From Oscillospiraceae bacterium (lineage in GTDB: Bacteria; Bacillota; Clostridia; Oscillospirales; Oscillospiraceae), in contig CACWLG010000052.1 of NCBI GenBank assembly GCA_902761635.1, positions 1 through 38,755 on the forward strand: a DNA stretch of 38,755 nucleotides. Reading direction: 5' to 3'. The position numbers and the translations under genes were made by a program. Positions 21,953 through 28,070 of the stretch are shown here, one piece after another. The notes below the pieces were generated by a model. That model did not search any database and had not been told where the DNA came from. It saw only the letters and a list, made by a program, of their open reading frames with translations. How positions within the stretch are numbered: the first letter of the stretch is position 1; every line of letters starts with the position of its first letter.

Positions 21953-24169
21953 ATGAGCAAAAAACACGATCACGAAATCCAAACAAATGAGGCGGCCGAG
22001 CCCGGGCGCGCTTCCGCAGGGCGGAAGGTACTGCGCTTTTTCGGCAAGACCGTTGATCTGACCATCGACCTGACGGCCAACAGCGTCATCGCCGTTTTCA
22101 AGGTGATCGGCACGGTACTGCTGATCCTGATGGTGACGGGGATGATGTTTGCCTGCGTCTTCGCTTACTATGTCAAGACCTGTCTGACGCCGAACCTGGA
22201 TCTGTCGCTGGAGGACTTCAAGCTCAACGAGTCCAGCACCGTCTGGTATCGGGACGGGGGCGGCGAATGGCGCGAGCTTGTCAATCTCTCCGGCAGGGAG
22301 AAGCGCGTCTGGGTCAATTATGAGGATATCCCCTGGTATATGGAGAAGGCCCTGGTCGCCATTGAGGACAAGCGTTTTTACGATCACAAGGGCGTGGACT
22401 GGTACCGTACCCTCGGCGCCTTTGTGGAGATGTTCGCCCGCATGCAGACCAGCTACGGCGGCTCCACCATCACCCAGCAGCTCATCAAAAACCTGACCGG
22501 GGAAGATGAGGTCACCATCCAGCGCAAGCTGACCGAGATCTTCGGCGCGCTGGAGCTGGAGAAAAAATATGACAAGCAGGAGATCATGGAGTGGTACCTC
22601 AATGCCGTATACTTCGGGGAGGGCTGCTACGGCGTACAGACCGCGGCCCAGACCTACTTCGGCAAGGATGTGTCCGACCTGACCATGGCCGAGTGCGCCT
22701 CCATCGTCGGCATCACGAACCTGCCCACCTACTATGATCCCTTCTATAACGAAGACAACAACAAAAAGCGGCAGGAGACCATCCTGCGCGAGATGTATGA
22801 GCAGGGCTACATCGACTACCTCCAGTATGAGCAGGCCGTGCATGAAGAACTCAATTTCAAGCACAGCCCCGGCGAGGACTACAGCCAGGAGATCATGTCC
22901 TACTACACCGAGATGGTCATCGACGATGTGACCACCGACCTCATGAAGCTCAAGGGCATCGGCCGCGACACGGCCAGGACCCTGCTGTATAACGGCGGCT
23001 ATCAGATCTACTGCTGCCTCGACACGACCGTGCAGGCCGCCATCGACGCGATCTACACCGATCTCAACCAGATCCCCTATGCAGGCGGCTCCCAGCAGTT
23101 CCAGAGCGCCATCGTGGTCATGAGTCCCTATGACGGGCGCATCCTCGGCATCGCGGGCGGCGTGGGGGAGAAGACCATCAACTTTGGCCTCAACCGCGCC
23201 ACCGGCACCTACCGCTCGCCCGGCTCGTCCATCAAGCCCATCGCCTCCTACGGCCCGGCGGTGGACCTGGGGCTGATCACCCCCGACACGCTGATCATGG
23301 ACTCCCAGGGCATCTCGCTCAAGGGCACAAGCTGGTTCCCCATGAACGACGACCGGCAGAGCTACGGCATGGTCTCCATCTTCAGCGCCCTGCAGTATTC
23401 CCTCAATACAGCCGCGGCCCAGATCGTGGATAAGCTGCCCATGGGCCCGCAGACCTCCTACGACTATCTGACCACCCGCCTGGGGGTGACGAGCCTGGTG
23501 CCCGCCGACTGCGACTATGCGCCGATGGCCCTGGGCCAGCTCACCAACGGCATTTCCGTCAAGGAGATGTGCCAGGCCTACTGCGCTTTCGTCAACGACG
23601 GGGTCTTCACCTACGGCCGCAGCTATGCCATGGTGACCGACAAGGAGGGCAACGTCGTCATCGACAACGAGCCCAGCACCATCCAGGCCTTCAAGCCGAA
23701 CACCGCCCACGTCATGACCTATATGCTGCAAAACGCCACCGAGCACGGCACCGGCTCCGAAGCTGCGCTCTGGTCGGTGCCCGTGGCGGGCAAGACCGGT
23801 ACCTCCGGCGACTACAAGGACCGCTGGTATGTCGGCTGCACGCCCTACTATGTGGCGGCGGTCTGGACCGGCTTCGATATCCCCGAGGTGATCCACATGG
23901 GCGGCAACCCCGCCGCGCAGCTCTGGCGCAAGGTCATGGCACCGGTGCACAAGGGGCTGGAATACGTGGCTTTCCCGTATCCGCAGCTCGGTCCCAATAC
24001 CGGGATCTTCGATCTCTATGACTCGCCGCCCGTCAACTACCATGACCCCTATGCAAACAACAATAACAATAATCTCATCGGCTACGGCGACAACGGCGGC
24101 TGGGACAACGGCGGCTATAACGACGGCGGCTTCCTCGATTACGGCGGCAATGACATGTTCCTTGGATAA
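21953..24169 (+). CDS. Class A penicillin-binding protein (PBP1a-like)
   Basis: A 738-residue bifunctional peptidoglycan synthase. Residues 1-50 are cytoplasmic and a membrane helix follows at about 51-75. The GT51 glycosyltransferase domain has its catalytic Glu at about 138 (VAIEDKRFYDHKGVDW), then GGSTITQQLIKN and KLTEIFGALELEKKYDK. The transpeptidase domain has SSIK at about 425-428, SLN at 483-485 and KTG at 614-616 (AGKTGTSGDYKDRWYVG). All key motifs are intact. The tail is a low-complexity Asn/Gly/Tyr-rich stretch (about 698-738, including NNNNNN), common in surface proteins that work in the wall. The ATG at 21953 has GGGGGAGG 14 bases upstream, a long spacing; a GTG at 21842 would add 37 unlikely residues. 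A TATAAT at 21778-21783 may be its -10. Confidence 0.95.
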   Translation: MSKKHDHEIQTNEAAEPGRASAGRKVLRFFGKTVDLTIDLTANSVIAVFKVIGTVLLILMVTGMMFACVFAYYVKTCLTPNLDLSLEDFKLNESSTVWYRDGGGEWRELVNLSGREKRVWVNYEDIPWYMEKALVAIEDKRFYDHKGVDWYRTLGAFVEMFARMQTSYGGSTITQQLIKNLTGEDEVTIQRKLTEIFGALELEKKYDKQEIMEWYLNAVYFGEGCYGVQTAAQTYFGKDVSDLTMAECASIVGITNLPTYYDPFYNEDNNKKRQETILREMYEQGYIDYLQYEQAVHEELNFKHSPGEDYSQEIMSYYTEMVIDDVTTDLMKLKGIGRDTARTLLYNGGYQIYCCLDTTVQAAIDAIYTDLNQIPYAGGSQQFQSAIVVMSPYDGRILGIAGGVGEKTINFGLNRATGTYRSPGSSIKPIASYGPAVDLGLITPDTLIMDSQGISLKGTSWFPMNDDRQSYGMVSIFSALQYSLNTAAAQIVDKLPMGPQTSYDYLTTRLGVTSLVPADCDYAPMALGQLTNGISVKEMCQAYCAFVNDGVFTYGRSYAMVTDKEGNVVIDNEPSTIQAFKPNTAHVMTYMLQNATEHGTGSEAALWSVPVAGKTGTSGDYKDRWYVGCTPYYVAAVWTGFDIPEVIHMGGNPAAQLWRKVMAPVHKGLEYVAFPYPQLGPNTGIFDLYDSPPVNYHDPYANNNNNNLIGYGDNGGWDNGGYNDGGFLDYGGNDMFLG

Positions 24170-24220
24170 GGCAAAACGGCACCAAAGAGCTGCTTTTTTG
24201 CCGGGAGGAAGGAAATGGAA

Positions 24221-24249
24221 TTGACAAAATAGAGAATTTGCGTTACAAT
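24221..24249 (+). promoter_or_regulatory. Strong sigma-A promoter for the 93-residue protein gene
   Basis: A perfect TTGACA (24221-24226), exactly 17 bp, and TACAAT (24244-24249), 29 bp upstream of the TTG start. A weak hairpin at about 24172-24201 (GGCAAAA...TTTTTTGCC) may end transcription from the PBP gene just before it. Confidence 0.85.
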
Positions 24250-24277
24250 CCGATTACACTTTATGGAGGTGTTTCAA

Positions 24278-24559
24278 TTGGCAAAGGTATTGGAGTACAA
24301 GGGTCATCCGCTCCAAAGGAAGGACAATATCATCTATTACGGCAGCTTTGCGGATAAATATATCATCATGCTGCAGATATTGGACACCAAAAAGGTGAAG
24401 GATCTGGACGTGGCCACCAGGGTCTCGATCCAGCTTCAGCTGACGGATTCGGGCATCAAGTCCCGGGACAGGATCGTGAAGAAGGCGGAGAAGGACAGCC
24501 TCTACAGCGCGATCGACGTAGCCGCCGTCTGGCTCGAAAGAGCGCTGGCCTCCAGGTAA
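24278..24559 (+). CDS. Conserved hypothetical protein
   Basis: A 93-residue soluble protein with no domain I can name. It begins with AKVLEYKGHPLQRKDNIIYY after the start residue, contains beta-like ADKYIIMLQILDTKK, and ends in an amphipathic helix (SAIDVAAVWLERALA). Similar short proteins occur across Clostridia, but I know of no function. The start is best placed at TTG 24278-24280, because GGAGG lies 8 bases upstream; the ATG at 24263 contains that site and has none of its own. A near-perfect promoter suggests strong constitutive expression as a single gene. It lies between two cell-wall genes (PBP and NlpC/P60), which hints at, but does not show, an envelope-related role. Confidence 0.82.
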   Translation: MAKVLEYKGHPLQRKDNIIYYGSFADKYIIMLQILDTKKVKDLDVATRVSIQLQLTDSGIKSRDRIVKKAEKDSLYSAIDVAAVWLERALASR

Positions 24560-24639
24560 GGAAAGGGCAGGCCTGACCGGGACTGCCGGTTTTGGCCGCT
24601 GCCTGCAGAAGTGTAATACAAAAAAAGGATCTGTTTTCC

Positions 24640-26256
24640 ATGGGCAAGAAATTTTTCGGGGCGTTCCTGTCTGTGCTGCTGTTCGGCCTGCTGCTGCATG
24701 CCTCCGCCTTCGCGGAGACCGCCGTGGTGACCGGCAGCGACGTCAATATGCGGGAGGGTCCTGGGACGAATTTCCGCATCATCGGCTGCCTGCCGGCGGG
24801 GACCTATGTGACGGTCACGGACCGCTCCAACGGCACCTGGTATGGCGTTGAATACAACGGCGCAACGGGCTTCATGTCCGGCAATTTCCTGGAGGTGGCC
24901 GAAGAGGAGGTCGCGCAGCCTGTGAATACGACTGCGCAGGACGTTCTCGGCCCCGGGATCGCGGGCTATGTGAATGCGATGTACGTGCGCTTCCGCAGTG
25001 CGCCGGGCTCGGATTATTCCGTGCGCGGGGAGTACAACAGGGGCAAGCCCCTGCAGTATTACTTTACCACCGGCGACTGGGCAGCCTGCATCATTGATGG
25101 GGTGCCCGGCTATCTGTACGCGGACTATGTCGCCTTCGGCACCTTTGACGGCTATGACGGCGGCAACACGGGCGCTCAGTCCGAGACGGCGGACGACAGA
25201 CCCCTGAACCTGCGCATCATGGATACGCCGACGCCCGAGCCTGCCTACCGCACGCCCTCGCCCTCCGATCAGCTCTCTCTGCAGCATGCGAGCAATCCGG
25301 ACGTGGAACAGATCCCCGGCTACATCAACGCAAACTACGTCCGCTTCCGCAAGGGGCCCGGGTCGAGCTACCCGATCATTGAGACCTACAACGCCGGTGT
25401 CCCGGTCGGCGTGACGGGCGTCTACATGGACTGGACAGCCTGTCTCATTGACGGGGCCTTCGGCTTCATCTACTCCGACTACATCACCATCCCCGGCGAA
25501 GACGGCGGGGAGGAGGAGAGCTTCTGGACGGAGGAGACCGAGACCCACACTGCCACTGCCGTTACGGTTACGACGTCCCCGGCGAATATCCCGCTGGAGA
25601 TGCCCGCCATCACCTTTGCCGGGGTCGAGGGCTATGTCGCCGGCAACAATGTGCGCATGCGCAGCGCGCCCTCCATGTCCGCCCCCATCGTGGGGGAGGT
25701 CTCCTACGGCAATGCCCTCAATATCGTCGGCCGGACCGGCGACTGGGCCGCGGCCATCTGCGGCGACAAGGCCGGTTACATATACGGGCAGTTTGTCAAG
25801 CTCGGCAGCCTGGGTATCGGCACGCCCAGCCAGGCGGACACCTCGACTACGGTCACAGGCAATGCGCCCTCTCTGGGCGGCGGCAGCCTTGAGCGGGGCA
25901 TGCAGATCGCCCAGTACGCCGTGCAGTTCGTGGGCTGCCCCTACAGTTGGGGCGGCAAGGACCCCAGCGGCTTTGACTGCTCCGGCTTTGTCTACTACGT
26001 CTACCAGCAGTTCGGCATCACGCTCAACCGCGTGGCGCAGGAGCAGGCGGAAAACGGCGTGCATGTGGACCCGTCCGCGCTGCAGCCCGGCGATGTCCTC
26101 TGCTTCTACTCCGGCTCGAGCTATATCGGTCACGCCGGCATCTACATCGGCAACGGCATGTTCGTGCACGCACAGAACTCCGTCACCGGCGTTGTGATCA
26201 CGGAGCTGGCCGGGCACTATTCCGATCGCGGTTTTGAAGCGCGCAGGATCGTGTGA
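24640..26256 (+). CDS. Secreted SH3-domain NlpC/P60 peptidoglycan hydrolase
   Basis: A 538-residue exported cell-wall endopeptidase. A signal peptide ends at about AFA|ET (25). Four bacterial SH3 repeats follow, each with a VxxRxxPGxxY/F-type core: VNMREGPGTNF (about 35), VRFRSAPGSDY (about 117), VRFRKGPGSSY (about 236) and VRMRSAPSMSA (about 338), typically binding wall peptides. Ser/Thr/Pro-rich linkers separate them. The C-terminal NlpC/P60 domain has the catalytic Cys at about 447 (FDCSGFVYYVY) and His at about 498 (IGHAGIYIG), with a third polar residue at FVHAQ. Such enzymes cut the D-Glu to diamino-acid bond of stem peptides. The ATG at 24640 follows AAAAAAGGA at about 10 bases. A strong terminator follows the gene. 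Confidence 0.95.
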   Translation: MGKKFFGAFLSVLLFGLLLHASAFAETAVVTGSDVNMREGPGTNFRIIGCLPAGTYVTVTDRSNGTWYGVEYNGATGFMSGNFLEVAEEEVAQPVNTTAQDVLGPGIAGYVNAMYVRFRSAPGSDYSVRGEYNRGKPLQYYFTTGDWAACIIDGVPGYLYADYVAFGTFDGYDGGNTGAQSETADDRPLNLRIMDTPTPEPAYRTPSPSDQLSLQHASNPDVEQIPGYINANYVRFRKGPGSSYPIIETYNAGVPVGVTGVYMDWTACLIDGAFGFIYSDYITIPGEDGGEEESFWTEETETHTATAVTVTTSPANIPLEMPAITFAGVEGYVAGNNVRMRSAPSMSAPIVGEVSYGNALNIVGRTGDWAAAICGDKAGYIYGQFVKLGSLGIGTPSQADTSTTVTGNAPSLGGGSLERGMQIAQYAVQFVGCPYSWGGKDPSGFDCSGFVYYVYQQFGITLNRVAQEQAENGVHVDPSALQPGDVLCFYSGSSYIGHAGIYIGNGMFVHAQNSVTGVVITELAGHYSDRGFEARRIV

Positions 26257-26286
26257 GCATCAGTCCGCGCAAAACAAAAACAAGAA

Positions 26287-26325
26287 GGCAGGCAAAAAGT
26301 GTGTTCTTTTTGCTTGCCTTTTTTT
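26287..26325 (+). terminator. Intrinsic terminator after the NlpC/P60 gene
   Basis: GGCAGGCAAAAAG (26287-26299) pairs with CTTTTTGCTTGCC (26306-26318), followed by seven Ts (26319-26325). The 3' arm and T-run also contain the -35 and spacer of the next promoter, for the tRNA. Confidence 0.92.
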
Positions 26326-26342
26326 GATGGCTGTGGTATACT
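26314..26342 (+). promoter_or_regulatory. tRNA-Gly promoter overlapping a terminator
   Basis: TTGCCT (26314-26319), a 17-bp spacer and TATACT (26337-26342), 10 bp before the tRNA 5' end. The -35 lies within the 3' stem arm and first T of the upstream terminator. Confidence 0.75.
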
Positions 26343-26352
26343 GCGTTTGTTT

Positions 26353-26426
26353 GCAGGGTTGGTATATCGGTATTACTCCAGCTTCCCAAGCTGGCTAGGC
26401 GGGTTCGACTCCCGTACCCTGCTCCA
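26353..26426 (+). tRNA. tRNA-Gly (anticodon CCC)
   Basis: A 74-nt tRNA with encoded CCA. The acceptor stem GCAGGGT/ACCCTGC is perfect over 7 bp. The anticodon stem CCAGC/GCTGG encloses loop TTCCCAA, giving anticodon CCC for the glycine codon GGG. The T-arm GCGGG-TTCGACT-CCCGT is regular, and the discriminator is T. It stands alone, with its own promoter, and is followed by two strong hairpins. Confidence 0.95.
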
Positions 26427-26430
26427 CGTC

Positions 26431-26500
26431 AAAACAACACCATAAGGTCACCAGCCGCTGCGAGGCGGCGTCCGGTCGACCGATGGTGTTGTTTTCCTTT
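26431..26500 (+). terminator. Long structured terminator after tRNA-Gly
   Basis: AAAACAACACCAT (26431-26443) pairs perfectly with ATGGTGTTGTTTT (26483-26495), followed by CCTTT. The loop is itself folded: GGTC/GACC encloses GCCGC-TGCGAG-GCGGC. This is larger than an ordinary terminator hairpin and could be a small stable RNA. Confidence 0.8.
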
Positions 26501-26541
26501 CCAAACCGGAGGACTCACGGGGTCCTCCGGTTTGGTTTTAC
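26501..26541 (+). terminator. Second terminator in tandem
   Basis: CCAAACCGGAGGA (26501-26513) pairs with TCCTCCGGTTTGG (26523-26535), followed by TTTTAC. It stands immediately after the first hairpin and provides a back-up stop after the tRNA. Confidence 0.85.
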
Positions 26542-26611
26542 AGGGCTTCGATGCAGATGCTCCGTGTACCGTTTATAACAGCGCAGCGCAGCTTTCCGTG
26601 CATCTCGCCTC

Positions 26612-26640
26612 TTGACAGGGAAGCCTTCGAGGCATAAAAT
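26612..26640 (+). promoter_or_regulatory. Sigma-A promoter for the 49-residue peptide and STAS genes
   Basis: A perfect TTGACA (26612-26617), 17 bp, and TAAAAT (26635-26640), 30 bp upstream of the small gene's ATG. Confidence 0.85.
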
Positions 26641-26670
26641 AAGTGCCGTGTACATAAGGAGGCTCGCGCC

Positions 26671-26820
26671 ATGAGAAAAACAATCGTCAAAATTATAGGC
26701 GGTCTTTGCCTGTGCTTTGCAGCCTATATGCTGTTTGTCCACCGCAGACTGATCGCTGCCGCCATCAAGGGGGAGGAGCTTCCCAAAGCGCCGGAGGGCT
26801 GCCCCGCCTATCAGGGATAA
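26671..26820 (+). CDS. Small membrane peptide (49 residues)
   Basis: A short gene with a strong ribosome site (AAGGAGG, 8 bases before the ATG) and a near-consensus promoter just upstream, both of which argue that it is real. The product begins MRKTIVKIIGGLCLCFAAYM with a hydrophobic helix at about 7-24. A basic HRR segment and a polar tail with KGEELPKAPEGCPAYQG follow, so the C-terminus would lie inside if the positive-inside rule applies to the HRR. No family is recognised. The STAS gene starts 24 bp after its stop and has no separate promoter, so the two are probably one operon. Confidence 0.75.
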   Translation: MRKTIVKIIGGLCLCFAAYMLFVHRRLIAAAIKGEELPKAPEGCPAYQG

Positions 26821-26844
26821 AAACAAATTTCGGAGGAAGCTAAG

Positions 26845-27144
26845 ATGCTGAACATTACGAAAAGCACGGAAAACAATGCGCTGACCATCGCACTTGAGGG
26901 ACGGCTCGACACCACGACCGCGCCGGAGCTGGAGACGGTGCTGAAGGAGGCTCTGCCCGGAGTCGTCAGTCTGACCATTGACATGAGCAAGCTGGAGTAT
27001 ATCTCCTCTGCAGGCCTGCGCGTGCTGCTGTCCGCGCAGAAGATCATGAACAAGCAGGGCGAGATGAAGATCGTCGGCGTCAATGATGTGATCATGGAGA
27101 TCTTCGAGGTGACCGGCTTCAGCGATATTCTGAATATCGTATAA
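26845..27144 (+). CDS. STAS-domain anti-sigma factor antagonist-like protein
   Basis: A 99-residue single STAS domain like SpoIIAA and RsbV. Landmarks are LTIALEGRLDTTTAPELE (first strands and the LDT turn), LTIDMSKLEYISSAGLRVLL with the phosphorylatable Ser in the YISSAGLR loop (about residue 56), and a final FEVTGFSDILNIV helix. In the classical partner switch the unphosphorylated protein binds a kinase/anti-sigma factor and frees a sigma factor. No cognate kinase (SpoIIAB/RsbW-like) or PP2C phosphatase gene is in the window, so the partner is unknown. GGAGG lies 10 bases before the ATG. It shares an operon with the 49-residue membrane peptide and ends at a two-way terminator. Confidence 0.93.
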   Translation: MLNITKSTENNALTIALEGRLDTTTAPELETVLKEALPGVVSLTIDMSKLEYISSAGLRVLLSAQKIMNKQGEMKIVGVNDVIMEIFEVTGFSDILNIV

Positions 27145-27152
27145 GCATAAGT

Positions 27153-27208
27153 AAAAAAGAGGCCCGGATCAGGAGGGGGAAAGCCTCCAACCTGATCCGG
27201 GCTTTCTC
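27153..27208. terminator. Bidirectional terminator between convergent genes
   Basis: GCCCGGATCAGG (27162-27173) pairs with CCTGATCCGGGC (27191-27202), with a small inner GAGG/CCTC stem. The plus-strand tail is TTTCTCT. The minus-strand tail is CTCTTTTTTAC from 27153-27161. It serves both the STAS gene and the DUF937 gene. Confidence 0.9.
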
Positions 27209-27229
27209 TGTTGTCGTGCGGTGTAAAGC

Positions 27230-27793
27230 TTACTTGATGGACAGCAGAGCGGAAAGCAGGGAAGCGCCGCTGGATTCGTCGCTTGTCTTTTTGCGTCTGC
27301 TGCTCTTTTTCTTGCTGCCGAAGAGGCCGCCCAGCAGATTGCGGAGCAGGCTGCCGCTCCCGGATTTCCTGCTGCTCTTTTTCTCGCTGCCGAAAACCGC
27401 AGAGGAGAGAGCCGTCAGCAGAGCGGGGGCAATGCTGCTGAGAATGCCGGAGACGGCAGTCTCACTCAGCTTGGAGCGCTTGGAGAGGGCCTTCAGATCA
27501 TCCGCTTCACCGCCGCCGAGGATGTGCCCGATGATCTTGGCGCCGTCCACGATGTCGGCGTCGGCGATCTGCTTGTCCACGGCCTTCGAGTCGGTGTGCT
27601 GGGTGAGGGCTTCGAGCAGAGAGCTTGCGCCTTCCTTGCTGGAGGCGTTCTTCGTCAGCATTTCGACAAGAAGCGGGACTGCCAGGGGCAGAAACTTTTT
27701 CAGGTCTCTGTTCTTCAGACCGGTTTTCTTGGCCAGAGCTTTGATTGCGGACTCAGCCAGAAACGATTTAAGCAATTCACCGAGAAAATCCAT
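27230..27793 (-). CDS. DUF937 family protein
   Basis: A 187-residue protein of the DUF937 (YidB-like) type: MDFLGELLKSFLAESAIKAL, then helical LPLAVPLLVEMLTKN, a central IVDGAKIIGHILGGGEAD (the family's h-I-h-G-x-x-x-G signature), and SGILSSIAPALLTAL. The C-terminal 60 residues are Ser/Lys/Arg-rich with two GS-x-K-K-S-S-R tracts and Gly-rich LLRNLLGGLFGS, likely flexible. The family is widespread and its role unsettled. The ATG at 27791-27793 has AGGAGG 7 bases upstream; an earlier in-frame start would read into the palindromic repeat and is rejected. Repeat copy B lies 26 bp upstream of the start. Confidence 0.85.
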   Translation of the reverse strand: MDFLGELLKSFLAESAIKALAKKTGLKNRDLKKFLPLAVPLLVEMLTKNASSKEGASSLLEALTQHTDSKAVDKQIADADIVDGAKIIGHILGGGEADDLKALSKRSKLSETAVSGILSSIAPALLTALSSAVFGSEKKSSRKSGSGSLLRNLLGGLFGSKKKSSRRKKTSDESSGASLLSALLSIK

Positions 27794-27818
27794 GGGTATA
27801 CCTCCTGTGTGTTTTTTA

Positions 27819-27912
27819 GGGCAATACCGCATAATTCGGCAAGAGCAGATCCTGAGAAAATTTGGGTTCTGATAAAGGCACTTTTTCGCAGATGTACTTT
27901 GTGTACCTCAAG
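27819..27912. repeat. MITE-like element, copy B (half palindrome)
   Basis: Ninety-four bases matching the reverse complement of 3982-4075 with a single mismatch (CCTGAGAAA here against CCTTAGAAA). It starts GGGCAATACCGCATAATTCG and runs through the GTACTTTGTGTAC centre to CTCAAG. Beyond 27912 the expected second arm is not clearly recognisable; only GCACGAATTATTTTCAG vaguely resembles it, so this copy is truncated or strongly diverged. It lies in the divergent gap between the DUF937 gene and the esterase-like gene. Confidence 0.88.
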
Positions 27913-28008
27913 CTTCCGGGGCGTGAATGCACGAATTATTTTCAGCGATCGTTCCGGACCGGGAAACACAGATAACGGCGGCCCGGGATGCCCCGCGCTT
28001 TCACGCGC

Positions 28009-28037
28009 TTGACAAGAACAGGGCCCATGATTATACT
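28009..28037 (+). promoter_or_regulatory. Sigma-A promoter for the esterase-like gene
   Basis: TTGACA (28009-28014), 17 bp, TATACT (28032-28037), 33 bp upstream of the proposed ATG at 28071. Confidence 0.85.
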
Positions 28038-28070
28038 TTTCATCATCAAAAGCCGATGTTGGGGGAAAAG

